64,000 nt of DNA. It comes from Symsagittifera roscoffensis. Its lineage: Eukaryota; Xenacoelomorpha; Acoela; Convolutidae. Location: NCBI RefSeq assembly GCF_963678635.1, contig NC_087062.1, forward strand, positions 50,110,178-50,174,177, written 5' to 3'. Both the position numbers and the translations under genes were made by a program. Of this stretch, positions 43,302 through 57,000 are shown piece after piece (the first letter of the stretch is position 1; every line of letters begins with the position of its first letter). A model generated the notes under the pieces. It saw nothing but the letters and a program-made list of their open reading frames with translations, was not told the DNA's origin and did no database searches.

Positions 43302-46300
43302 ATTCGTTCTTAAAACTGAATTCGGTAAGCCTAAAAACTGATTGTTTACCTAAGTTTGTTAAAAACTCATCGCGAAAATTGTCAGATCACAAAAACTAAG
43401 AGAATACATTGACTCGCCAAAATTAGCAGACTTGGTAAGCAACCAAATTTTCAATCATTCAGAATTCTTCTTGAAGCAATTCGGATGGCTAAAAATATAC
43501 GTTTTTTTTTTATGGAACCCTTGAAGCAAAAGAATTTTGAAAAACTGCAGGTTAGTTTTGCGGCCCAAGTTTTCAGCAACAAAACAATCTTTTTTCAATG
43601 AGAGAATTTCGAAAATAGGTTTTTTCTAATTTTTTGTTTCGCTTCGTTTCATTGTTTGAAATCTCTAACAGGTTGCTTAGAAAAACGTGAAATTTCAGTG
43701 AAATGAATTGGTCTATAAAACCCTTTGAACTTGTTCTGTTCTGAAACTAGAGTGCTTACTTTGTCTTTCCAGTTTTTATAAAAAGATGTCAATTCTATTT
43801 TGGATCGAGCAATGGCTTGCTTTGATAGTTTTCATTATTTTGAACAAAACAAAATTCTATTTGAAGCATAGCATCTTTGCTTCAAATTTCTATTGGTTCG
43901 ATTCATTTTACCTCTGGTATTAAATTGGCCGATGTGTTAAGGCATTAAACTGCTTATGCAATACGCTCTGCGCTCCTGTGTGCGAATCCCATCTCTGACA
44001 ATTAGTTTTCGAAAACACCTGAACAGAGTTCAGTAAGCACAAAAACTGATATTTACCAAATTTTGTTAATATCATGCCAAGAAATTTGTCAGATCACAAG
44101 GCCTTAGAAAAAAAATTGGCTCATCATTTTTTAAAATTTGTCTAAGGAGTTAAGTCAAGCAAGGAAACGTTGAAAAGCTTTAAAATTTTTCATGAAGAAA
44201 ATCGGATGACCATTGTTATAGGTTTTTCTATCGGAAACAATCAAATAATGGAATTTTGAAAAATTTCAGGTTGCTTTTTTGGTCCAGCTTTTCCACAAAA
44301 AACTATCGTTTTTCAATGAAAGGAAGACAAAACTAAATTTTCCTTAAATTTTCAATTCGCTTTGTATGATAGTTTGAAAGCTCTAACAGGTTGCTTAGAA
44401 AACTTGAAAAATTGGTGAGAGGATTTGCTCTATAAAACGAATAAAACTAGTCCTGTTTCAGGATTAGAATATTTACTTCGTCAATACAATTTATTTACCA
44501 AAAACTTCGAAACTATTTTTGATCGAACGATGGCTTTATTTGATAGCTTTTTTTTGTTTTGAGCAAAAAATTATTCTATTTGAAGCTTAACATATCTTTG
44601 CTTCAAATTTCTATTGTCCAATTCAAATTACCAACGAATGAGAGCAGTGCAGACTGGGTGGTCGAGTGGTTTAGGCGATGGATTGACTGCCTAACTAATA
44701 CGTTCCATGTGCGTTGTTTCAAATCTCAGCTCTGTCGATTAGTTTTTAAAAACACCTGAACTGAATTCGGTGAGCACAACAACTTATGTTTACCTCAATT
44801 GATAATAACTCACCGAGACAGTTGTCAGATCACAAAAACTAAGAGAACAAATCGACTCGCCAAAATTAGCAGACTTGGCAAGCAACCAATTTTTCAATCA
44901 TTCAGAATTATTCTTGATGCAATTCGGATGGCTAGATATATAACTTTTTTTATGAAAATCATTGAAGCAAAAGCAATTTGAAAAACTGCAGGTTAGTTTT
45001 GTGGCCCAAGTTTTCAGCAAGAAAATTATTTTTTTTCAGTGGGAGAATTTCGAAAATAGGTTTCTCCTAAGATTTTGTTTCGCTTCGTTTCATTGTTTGA
45101 AAGCTCTAACATGTTGCTTAGAAAAACTTGAATTTTCAGTGAAATGAATTGGTCTATAAAAAGCTTTGATCTTGTCCTGTTCTGAAACTAGAGTGCTTAC
45201 CTCGTCTTTCCAGTTTTTATAAAAAAATGTCAAGTCTATTTTCGATCGAGCAATGTCTTGCTTTGATAGGTTTTATTATTTTGAACAAAACAATATTCTA
45301 TTTGAAGCATAGCATCTTTGCTTCAAGTTTTTATTGATTCGATTCAATTTACCAGCGAATGACCTTTGGTACTAAATTGGCCGATTTGTTAAGGTATTAA
45401 ACTGCTTATCCAGTGCGCTCTGCGTTCCTGGGTGTGAATCCCATGTCTGACAATTAGTTTTCGAAAACACCTGAACAGAATTCAGTAAGCACAAAAACTG
45501 ATTTATACCAAATTTTGTTAGTAACATACCGAGAAGTTTGTCAGATCACAAGGTATTAGAAGAAGAATCGGCTCACCATTTTTTGAAATTTGTCTAAGCA
45601 GTTTAGTCAAGCAAGGAAACGTTGAAAAGATTTAACTTTTTTCGTGAAGAAAATCGGATGACCATTGTTATACGTTTTTCTATCGAAAACAATCAAATAA
45701 TGGAATTTTGAAAAAATTCAGGTTGCTTTTTTGGTCCAGCTTTTCCACAAAAAACTATCGTTTTTCAATGGAAGGAAGACAATGCTAAATTTTCCTTAAA
45801 TTTTCAATTCGCTTTGTATGATAGTTTGAAAGCTCTAACAGGTTGCTTAGAAAAACTTCGTTTCCAAAAATTGACGATACGATTTGGTCTATAAAACGAT
45901 TTGAACTAGTCATGTTTCAAGACTAGAATGCTTACTTCGTCAATACAATTTGATTACAAAAACTTCAAAACTATTTTTGGTCGAACGATGGCTTGATTTG
46001 ATAGCTTTTATTATTTTGAGCAAAAAAATATTCTATTTGAAGCATAGCAAACTTCTTATGTTCGATTCAATTTACCAACGAATGAGTTCACTGCAGACAT
46101 GGTGGTCGAATGGTTTAGGCGATGGATTGACTGCTTATCTAATGCGTTCTGTGTGCATTGGTGCGAATTGCAGCTTTGTCGATTAGTTTTTAAAAACACT
46201 TGAACTGAATTCGGTGAGCACAACATCATTTGATACCTCAATTGATAATACCTCACCGAGAATTTACCAGATCACAAAGTTGTAGAGATAGAATCGGGTC

Positions 46301-47858
46301 GCAATCTTTTGGAATTCGTCCAAGCAGAGTAGTCAAGCAATTAAATGTTGGAAAATTTTAAGTTTGTTCATGAACAAAATCGGTTGGCCAATGTTATACG
46401 TTTTTCTTTTGAAAACATTCAAGCAATGGAATTTTGAAAATTTTTCAGTTTTTTTTTGGTCATGCTTTTCCACAAAATACGTTTTTCAAAGGAAGCAATT
46501 CAAAATTAAATTTTCTCTAGGTTTTTTTTCGCTTCGTTTGATAGTTCGAAAGCCTTTATAGGTTGCTTAGAAAAGGTTCAAACTTTTGCCAAAAGAAATT
46601 GTATATAAACAGATTCGAACTAGTACTGTTGTAAGACTAGAGTGCTTACTTTGTCATTACAGTTTTTATAAAAAGACCTAAAGTCTATTTTTGATCGAAC
46701 AATGGCTTGATTTGATAGGTTTTTTATTATTTTGATTTAAAAAACATTCTATTTGAAGCACAGCAAATGTGATTCAACGTTTTATCGGTTTGATTCAATT
46801 TACCAATGATTGACCTGTGGTCAGACAAAATTGCCGAGTAGTTTAGGTGTTGGACTGCCAATCCAATAAGTACTGCGTGCGTTGGTTCGAATGCCATCTC
46901 TGTATATTAGTTTTTAAAAACACCTGAACTGAACTCGGTAAGCACAACAACTGATTTTTACCTAATTTGTTAATAACTCACCACGAAATTTTCCGGATCT
47001 TAAAGTTCTAGAGCTGGAATTGGCTCTCAAATTTTTGAAATTAGTCTATTCAGACTAGTCAAGCAAATAAACGTTAAAAAAATTTTAAGTTTGTTCATGA
47101 AGAAAGTCGGTTGGCCAATGTTATACATTTTTTTATTGAAGCCTTTCAAGCAATGGAGTTTTGAAAACTTTAGGTTTTTTTTTTCGTCGAGTATTTCCAC
47201 AAAAAAATGATCGTTTTTCAATGGAAGCAATTCAAAATTAAATTTACAGGCAGGCCGAGAGGTGAAGGCATTGAATTTCTATCAATATTTACTGCGTGCG
47301 TGTGTTCGAAACCCAGCCCTGTCCAGTAAGTTTTTGAAAACTAGTCTAAGCAGACTAGTCAAGCAATTAAACGTTGAAAATTTTAAGGTTGTTCATGAAG
47401 AAAGTCGGTTGGCCAATGTTATACAATTTTTTATTGAAACTATACAGGCAATGAAATTTTGAAAAAATTCAGGTTGTTTTTTTTGGCTCAGTTTTTTTTA
47501 CAAAAAATTATCGTTTTTTCAATGGAATCGATTCAAAATTAGGTTTTCCTTATTTTTTTAGTTCGCTTCTTTTGATATTTTGAAAGCTGTAACAGGTTGC
47601 TTTCAAAAACTTGAAATTTCAGCGAAACGATTTGCGCTAAAAATGATTTGAACTAGTCCTGTTCTAGGACTATAGTGCTATATTCATCATTACATTTCAA
47701 ATACAAAGTGTCAAGTCTATTTTTGATTGAACAATGGTTTGATTTGACAGGTTTGTTTGTTTTGAGCCAAAAACAAAAACATTATATTTGAAACGGAGCA
47801 TCTTTGCTTCAAACTTTTATTGGTTTGAATCAATTCACCAACGGATGACCTCTGGTCA

Positions 47859-47940
47859 GACAGGGTGACCGAGTGTTTAAAGCGTTGGACTGCTTATACA
47901 ATTAAGTCTGCTTGCGTGGGTTCGAATCCCATATCTGTCG
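47859..47940 (+). tRNA. Well-preserved tRNA-Ser(GCT)-like relic
   Basis: 82 nt: acceptor GACAGGG with 6 of 7 pairs to ATCTGTC, anticodon loop CTGCTTA (GCT, Ser), B box GGTTCGAATCC intact with a T-stem GTGGG/CCCAT, and a T-run (TTAGTTCTTAAA) shortly downstream. The D-stem is damaged (GACCGAGTGTTTAAAGC) and the anticodon stem has one mismatch. It probably no longer charges but may still bind TFIIIC (inference). Confidence 0.6.
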
Positions 47941-48199
47941 ATTAGTTCTTAAACACACTTGAACTGAATTTCTTTAAGACAACAATAGATGTTTAGCTAA
48001 ATTGTTGATAACTCAACGAGAATTTTCCTAGATGACAAAGTTCTAGAAAAAAATTTGCTCGCAAACTATTGGACTTCGTCTAAGCAGATTCACCAAGCAA
48101 TTAAACATTGAAATTTTTCAGTTTGTTCATGAAGAAAATCGGTCAGCCAATGTTAAAAAATTTTCTATTGGAATTTCGAAGTTACTTTTTTGGTCAGCC

Positions 48200-51100
48200 A
48201 ATGTCAAGTTTATCATGAACAACCTCAAAAATTTTAACGTTTAATTGCTTGACTATTTTGCTTAGACAAATTCCAATAGTCTGCGAGCCAATTTTGTCTC
48301 CAAAACTTTGTGATCTGGTAATTTTTGCGGTGAGTAATTATCAATTTAGGTAAACATCAGTTGTTGTGCCAACCGAAATCAGTTCAGGTGTTTTCAAAAA
48401 CTTACTGGACAGGGCTGGGTTTCGAACACACGCACGCAGTAAATATTGATAGCACTTCAACGCCTTCACCTCTCTGCCTGCCTGTAAATTTAATTTTGAA
48501 TTGCTTCCATTGAAAAACGACTATTTTTTTGTGGAAATACTCGCCAAAAAAAACCTGAAGTTTTCAAAAATCCATTGCTTGAAAGGCTTCAAAAGAAAAA
48601 TGTATAACATTGGCCAACCGACTTTCTTCATGAACAAACTTAAAATTTTTTAACGTTTATTTGCTTGACTAGTCTGCTTAGACTAATTTCAAAAAATTGC
48701 GAGCCGTTCCATCTCTAAAACTTTATGATTTGGAAAATTTGGTGGTGAGTTATTAACAAATTAGGTAAAAATCAGTTGTTGTGCTTACCGAGTTCAGTTC
48801 AGGTGATTTTAAAAACTAATAGACAGAGATGGCATTCGAACCCACGCACGCAGGATTTTTTGGATTGGCAGTCCAACACTTTAACTACTCGGCCATCTTA
48901 TCTGACCACAGGTCAATCATTGATAAATTGAATCAAACCAATAAAACTTTGAAGCACAGTTGCTGTGCTTCAAATATAATGCTTTCAAATCAAAATAAAA
49001 AAACCTATCAAATCAAGCCATTGTTCGATCAAAAATAGACTTGAAGTCTTTTTTATAAAAAATGTAACGACGAAGTAAGCACTCTAGTCCTAGAACAGGG
49101 CTAGTTCAAATCATTTTATAGACAAATTCTTTTGGCGAACGTTTGAACCTTTTCTAAGCAACCTATAAAGGCTTTCGGAATATCAAACGAAGCGAAAAAA
49201 AACCTAAGGAAAATTTAATTTTGCATTGATTCCATTGAAAAACGTTAGTTTTTTGTGGAAAAGCATGACCAATTAAAATAACCTGAAAAATTTTCAAAAT
49301 TCCCTTGCTTGAATGTTTTCAAAAGAAAAACGTATAACAATGGCTAACCGATTTTCTTCACAGACAAACTTAAAATTTTCCAGCATTTTATTGCTTAACT
49401 ACTCTGCTTAGACGAATTCCAAAAGTTGCGACCCGATTTTATCTCTACAACTTGTGATCTGGTAAATTCTCGGTGAGATATTATCAATTGATTTAAACAA
49501 AAGATGTTGTGCTCACCGAATTCAGTTCAGATGTTTTTAAAAACTAATCGACAGAGCTGGGATTTGAAACAACGCACACAGAACGTATTAGATAGGCAGT
49601 CAATCCATCGCCTAAACCACTCGACCACCCAGTCTGCACTGATCTCATTCGTTGGTAAATTGAATCGAACAATAGAAATTTGAAGCAAAGATATGCCATG
49701 CTTCAATTAGAATATTTTTTTTTTGCTCAAAAGAATAAAAGCTATCAAATCAAGCCATCGTTCGATCAAAAATAATTTCGAAATTTTTGTAATCAAATTG
49801 TATTGAAGAATTAAACATTCTAGTCTTGAAACAGGACTAGTTCAAATCGTTTTATATACCAAACCGTTTCCTCATTTTTTGCGAAACGAAATTTTTCTAA
49901 GCAACCTGTTAGAGCTTTCAAACTATCATACGAAGCGAATTGAAAATTTAAGGAAAATTTAATTTTGTCTTGCTTCCATTGAAAAACGATAGTTTTTTGT
50001 GGAAAAGCTGGACCAAAAAAGCAACCTGAATTTTTTCAAAATTCCATTAATTGATTGTTTCCGATAGAAAAACGTATAACAATGGTCATCCGATTTTATT
50101 CACGAAAAAACTTAAAGCTTTTCAACGTTTCCTTGCTTGAGTAAACTGCTTAGACAAATTTCAAAAAATGGTGAGCCGATTCTTCTTCTAATACCTTGTG
50201 ATCTGACAAACTTTTCGGTATGTTATTAAAAAAATTTGGTAAAAATCAGTTTTTGTGCTTACTGAATTCTGCTCAGTTGTTTTCGAAAACTAATTGTCAG
50301 AGATGGGATTCGCACACAGGAACGCAGAACGTATTGGATTAGCAGCTTAATTCTTTAACAAATCGGCCAAATTGTTACCAGAGGTCATTCGATGGTAAAT
50401 TGAATCGAACCAATAAAAACTTGAAGCAAAGATGCTATGCCTCAAATAGAAGATTGTTTTGTTCAAAATAATAAAACCTATCAAAGCAAATCATTGCCCG
50501 ATCGAAAATAGAATTGACATCTTTGTATAAAAACATGGAAAAACGAGGTAAGCACTCTAGTTTCAGAACAGGACAAGTTCAAAGCGTTTTATAGACCATT
50601 TCGTTTCACTGAAATTTCAAGTTTTTCTAAGCAACCTGTTAGAGCTTTCATACAATGAAACAGAGCAAAACAAAAATTTAGGAAAAAACTTTTTTTTCGA
50701 AAATCTCCCATTGAAAAAAGATAATTTTGTTGCTGAAAACTTGGGTCACAAAACTAAGCTGCAGTTTTTCAAACTGCTTTTGCTTCAATGACTTTCATAA
50801 AAAAATGTTATATATCTAGCCATCCGAATTGCTTCAAGAATAATTCTGAATGATTGAAAAATTGGTTGCTTGCCAAGTCTGCTAACTTTGGCGAGTCGAT
50901 TTGTTCTCTTAGTTTTTGTGATCTGACAACTGTCTCGGTGAGTTAGTATCAATTGAGGTAAACATAAAATGTTGTGTTCACCGAATTCAGTTCAGGTGTT
51001 TTTAAAAACTAATCGGTAGAGTTGGGATTCGAACCCTCGCACACAGAAGGTATTAGATTAGCAGTCTATCCATCGCCTAAACCACTCGACCACCCAGTCT

Positions 51101-54015
51101 GCACTGATCTCATTCGTTGGTAAATTGAATCGAACAATAGAAAATTGAAGCAAAGATATGCTATGTTTCAAATAGAATATTTTTTTTGCTCAAAATAATA
51201 AAAGCTATCAAATCAAGCCATCGTTCGATCAAAAATTATTTTGAAATTTTTGTAATTAAATTGTATTGACGAATTAAGCATTCTAGTCTTGAAATAGGAC
51301 TAGTTCAAATCGTTTTATAGACCAAATCGTTTCGCCAATTTTTGCAAAACTATGTTTTTCCAATCAACCTGTTAGAGCTTTCAAACTATCATAATAAGCG
51401 AATTGAAAATTTAGGGAAAATTTTGTTTTTTCTCTTGCTTCCATTGAAAAACGAAAATTTTTTGTGGAAAAGCTGGATCAAAAAAGCAAACTGAAGTTTT
51501 TCAAATTTCCATTATTTGATTGTTTTTGATAGAAAAACCTATAACAATGGTCATCCGATTTTCTTCATGAAAAAACTTAAAGCTTTTCAACGTTTCTTTG
51601 CTTGACTAAACTCCTTAGACAAATTTCAAAAAATGTTGAGCCGATTTTTTTTCTAATACCTTGTGATCTGACAATATTTTCGGTATGTTATTAACAAAAA
51701 TTGGTAAAAATCAGTTTTTGTGCTTACTGTTCAGGTTTTTTCGAAAACTAATCGTCAGAGATGAGATTCGCACCCAGGAACGCAGAGCGTATTGGATAAG
51801 CAGTTTAATGCCTTAACAAATCGGCCATTTTAATACCAGAGGTCATTCGCTGGTAAATTGAATCGAACCAATAAAAATTTGAAGCAAAAATGCTATGCTT
51901 AAAATAGAATACTGTTTTGTTCAAGATAATAAAACCTATCAAAGCAAGCCATTGCTCGATCGAAAACAGAATTGACATCTTTGTATAAAAACTGGAAAGA
52001 CGAGGTAAGCACTCTAGTTTCAGAACAGGACAAGTTCAAAGCGTTTTATAGACCAACTCGTTACACTGAAATTTCAAGCTTTTCTAAGCAACCTGTTAGA
52101 GCTTTCAAACAATGAAACGAAGCGAAACAAAAGTTTAGGAAAAACCTATTTTCGAAATTCTCCCATTGAAAAAATATAATTTTGTTGCTAAAAACTTGGG
52201 CCACAAAATAAACCTGCAGTTTTTTTCAAAATTCTTTTGCTTCAATGGTTTCCATAAAAAAACTTATATATCTAAGCATCCGAATGGCTTCAAGAAGAAT
52301 TCTGAATGATTGAAAATTTGGTTGCTTGCCAAGTCTGCTAATTGTGGCGAGTCGATTTGTTCTCTTAGTTTTTGTGATCTGACAACTGTCTCGGTGAGTT
52401 ATTATCAATTGAGGTAAACATAGGTTGTTGTGCTCACCGAATTCATTTCAGGTGTTTTTAATAACTAATCAACATAGCTGGGATTCGAACCCACGCACAA
52501 CGTATTAGATTAACAGTCTATCCTTCGCCTAAACCACTCGGACACCCTGTCTGCACTGAACTCATTCGTTGGAAAATTGAATCGAACAAAAAAATTTGAA
52601 GCAAAGATATGCTACGCTTCAAATAAAATATTTTTTTGCTCAAAATTAAAAATCAAAAAAACTATCAAATCAAGCCATCGTTCGATCAAAAATAGTTTTG
52701 AAGTTTTTGTAAAAAAATGTATTGACGAAGTAAGCATTCTAGTCTTGAAACAGGACTAGTTCGAATCGCTTTATAGACCAAATCGTTTCGCCAATTTTTC
52801 AAGTTTTCTAAGCAACCTGTTAGAGCTTTCAAACTATCATACGAAGCGAAGTGAAAATTTAGGGAAAATTTTATTTTGTCTTGCTTCCATTGAAAAACGA
52901 TAGTTTTTTTGTGGAAAAATTGGACCAAAAAAGCAACCTAAAAAAATTCAAAATTCCATTATTTGAATGTTTTCGATAGAAAAACCTATAACAATGGTCA
53001 TCCGATTTTCTTCATGAAAAAACTGAAAGCTTTTCAACGTTTCCTTGCTTGACTAAACTGCTTAGACAATTTTCAAAAAAAAGTGAGCCGATTTTTTTTT
53101 TCTAATACCTTGTGATCTGACATATTTCTCAGTATGTTTTTAACGAAATTTGGTAAAAATCAGTTTTTGTGCTTACTGAATTCTGTTCAGGTGTTTTCGA
53201 AAATTAATTGTCAGAGATGGGATTCGCACCCAGGAACACAAAGCGTATCGGATAAGCAGTCTAATGCCTTAACAAATCGGCGGATTTAATACCAGAGGTC
53301 ATTCGCTGGTAAATTAAATCGAACCAAAAAAATTTTGAAGCAAAGATGCTATGCTTCAAATAGAATATTGTTTTGTTCAAAATAATAAAACCTATCAAAG
53401 CAAGCCATTGCTCGATCGAGAGTAGAATTGACATCTTTGTATAAAAACCGGAAAGACGAGGTAAGCACTCTGGTTTCAGAACAGGACAAGTTCGAAGAGT
53501 TTCATAGACCAACTCGTTTCACTGAAACTTCAAGTTTTTCTAAGCAACCTGTTGGAGCTTTCAAACAATGAAACGAAGCGAAGCAAAAATTTATGAAAAA
53601 CCTATTTTCAAATTCTCCCAATGAAAAAATATTATTTTGTTGCTGAAAACTTGGGCCACAAAACTAACCTGCAATTTTTCAAGATGCTTTTGCTTCAATG
53701 GTTTCCATAAAAAAACGTATATATTTAGCCATCCGAAATGCTTCAAGAAGAATTCTAAATGATTGAAAATTTGGTTGCTTGCCAAGTCTGCTAATTTTGG
53801 CGAGTCAATTTGTTCTCTTAGTTTTTGTGATCTGACAACTGTCTCGATGAGTTTTTAACAAACTTAGGTAAACAATCATTTTCTAGGCTAACCGAATGCA
53901 GTTCATATATTTTTAAAAACGAGTCGGCACAGATGGTATTCGATACCAGGCACGCAGACCGTTTTGAGTTAGCAGTCCAATGCCATTATATTTTGGCCAC
54001 CCTGTCTGACCACAG
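48200..54015 (-). repeat. Satellite subfamilies C/D, inverted orientation
   Basis: Reverse-complement counterpart of 43200-47400. Relics at about 48400-48484, 48822-48907, 49544-49637, 50293-50378, 51010-51097, 51745-51829, 52473-52557, 53210-53290 and 53925-54006 (minus strand). One extra two-unit block of ~1.47 kb (about 52.4-53.9 kb) has no counterpart in the direct arm. Confidence 0.88.
53925..54006 (-). tRNA. tRNA-Ser(GCT)-like relic, inverted partner of 43220-43301
   Basis: 82 nt on the minus strand. It shares the GGTATCGA.TACC T-arm, the GGACTGCTAA anticodon region and the GTGCCG 3' end with 43220-43301. Confidence 0.5.
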
Positions 54016-57000
54016 GTCAGCTATTGGTAAATCAAAAAGAACCAAAAAAAAATTTGCAGCAGAGTTTGAAATTTCAAAACAATTGTGAAGCACTCTACTT
54101 TTAGTACAGTTTTAGTTCAAATTGTTTTCTTTACCAACTCGTTTCGCTAAAATTTTCTAAGCAATCCAATAAAGCTTCGAAACTATGAAACAATGCAAAA
54201 CAAAATTTAAAATAACTTCAACCTAGGTAACTTCCATAGGAGGTAATTTTTTTTGCAGAAAAACTCGGCCAAAAAAGTAAAATTAATTTTTTCAAATTTT
54301 TTTTTCGCTTGGAGGGTTTGTTTCAATTTAAAAACGGAAAACATTGGCCATTTGATTTTCTTGATGAAATAACTCTAAATTGTTTCAAAGTTTGCTTGCG
54401 TGATTTGTCTGCTCAGACAAATTGCAATTGGTTGCTTTCCATTTTGTGCTGTGAAATTTGGTGATCTGTAAACGTTTTTGGTGAGTTGTTAACAAAATTA
54501 GGTAAATATCATTTTTTGTGGGTACCTACTTCAGCTCAGGTGTTTTAGAAAACTAATCGACAGGGATGGTATTCAAACCCACGCACGCAGAACAAATTGG
54601 ATTAGCATTTCAATGCCTTAACCTTTCCGCCAACCTGTAAGACCTGAATTCAAAAATTCTTAAATGTAATCGAACCAATAAAAGAGTTAAGCAAAGTTGC
54701 TTTTCTTCAAATAGAATAATTTTTTTGCTCAAAACAATGAAACCTATCAACTCTTACCAAAACATTGCATTATTTGACTTGATGTCTATGACTTTAAACT
54801 GGAAGGCTGAAGAAGGTACTCTAATTTTAGAACAGTACTCATTTCAGAACGTTTCATAGACCAAACCAGTTCGCTAAAACTTCATGTTTTTCTGAGCGAG
54901 CTTTGAAACTATGAAAGGAATCGAAACAAAAATATAAGAAAAACTTCAATTTTAATTGCTTCCATAGAAAACCGACAATTTTTTTGCGGGAAAGCTCGGC
55001 CAAAAACGTTACCTCAATTTTTTGAAATTCCATTGATTGATTAGTTTCGATTGAAAAACGTATAACATTGGCCAACCGACTTTCTTCTTGAAACAACTTG
55101 TTGTTTTTCAAACTTTGGTTGCTTGACTAGTTTGCTTAGACAAACTTCAATTGTTTGCCTGCCGAATCTTTCTCAAAAAACTTTGATTTAAAAAATATTT
55201 AGTGAGTGCTAAACATATTTAGGTAGAAATCACTTTTTGTGCTCACCGAGTTCAGTTGATGTTTTAAAAAACTTATTCGACAGAGATGGAATTCAGAGCC
55301 ACGCACTCAGACCATATTGGAGTTATATTCCAACGGCGTAACCACTCGGCCACCCTGTCTGAAGGCAATCATTGATTTAATGAATCGAACCCAAAAAAAT
55401 GAAGCAAACTTGCTTCGCTTCAGATAGAATAATTATTAGCTCAGAACAAAAAAACGTATCAAATCAAGCTATTGTTCGATCAAAACTATATTTGACGTTG
55501 GGTATATGAAATGTATTGATGAAATAAGCTTACTAGTCTTAGAACAGGACTAGTGCAAATCTTTTATAGACCAAATCGTTTCGCTAAAAATTCCAGTTTT
55601 TCTTAGCCACCTGTTAGAGCTTGGAAACTATCAAACGATGCGAAACAAAAAATTAAGGAAAACCTAATTTTATATTGCTTCCGTTGAAAAACGATAGTTT
55701 TTTGTGGAAAAACTCGGCCAAAAAAGTAACTTGAAGTTTTTCAAAAATCCATGCCTTGAATGGTTTCAACAGAGAAACGTATAACATTGGCCATCCGATT
55801 TTCTTCATGAACAAACTTGAAATTCTTCAACATTTGGTTGCTTGACTACTCTGCTTAGACAAAACTCGCAGACTCGGTTTGTTTCAATGTAAAAAAAAAC
55901 TGAAATTAATTGGCCAATTGCTTGATGAAATAAATTTTTCAAAGTTTGCTTGCATGATTAGTCTGCTCAGACAATTTTCAATTGGTTGCATTCCAATTTG
56001 TGCTGTGAAATTTTGTGATCTGTAAACTTTTTTGGTGAGTTGCAACGTTGCTTTTCTTCAAATAGAATAATTTTTTTGCTCAAAACAATGAAACCTATCA
56101 ACTTTTACCAAAATTGTGCATTATTTGACTTGATGTGTATGAATATAACCTGGAAGTCTGAAGTAGGTACTCTAATTTTAGAACAGTACTCATTTCAGAA
56201 CGTTTCATAGACCAAATCGGTTCGCTAAAACTTCATGTTTTTCTGAGCGAGCTTTGAAACTATGAAAGGAATCGAAACAAAAATATCAGAAAAACTTCAA
56301 TTTTAATTGCTTCCATAGAAAACCGATAATTTTTTTGCGGGAAAGCTCGGCCAAAAACGTAACCTCAAGTTTTTTGAAATTCCATTGATTGATTAGTCTG
56401 TGTATTTGAAATTTAATGATGATATTAGCAATTTAGCCTTAGAACAGGGCTAGCTCAAATAGTTATTTGAACCAAATCGTGCTACAAAACAAAATAAGGT
56501 AATTTTTTTATTCTTCCTAGACAAAATTAGGTAAATATCAGTTTTGTGCTTACAAAATTCAGTTCAGATGTTTTGAAAAACTAATCGACGGGTATGGGAT
56601 TCGGACCCACGCACGCACAACATATTGAATATCACTTCAACCCCTTAACCCCTCGGGCAACCTGAAACACCAGAATTCAATTTTTGGTAAATTGAATCAA
56701 ACAAATAAAAAATTAAAGCAAAGTTGCTTCGCTTCAAATAGAATAGTTTTTTTTTGCTCAAAACAAAAACGTATCATATCAAGCCATTGTTCGATCAAAA
56801 ATAGACTTGACGTCTGTGTATAGAAAAAGTAACGACGAAGTAAGTACTCTAGTCTTAGAACAGAACTAGTGCAAATCTTCTTAAAGATCAAATAATTTCG
56901 CTAAATTTTCAAGGTTTTTTAAGCAACCTGTTAGAGCTTTAAAACTATCAAACGAAGCGACACAAAAAATTAAGTAAAACCTAAGTTTTATTGCTTCCGT

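Larger units (their letters stand above)
43200..48200 (+). repeat. Satellite subfamilies C/D, direct orientation
   Basis: More divergent units with two alternating relic types: GGCCGATNTGTTAAGGCATT (near 43925 and 45375) and GGTCGAGTGGTTTAGGCGATGG (near 44655 and 46096). Further relics are at 43220, 46827 (CTGCCAA loop), 47250 and 47859. The last unit (about 47400-48200) lies in the central spacer of the palindrome and has no inverted partner. Confidence 0.88.
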
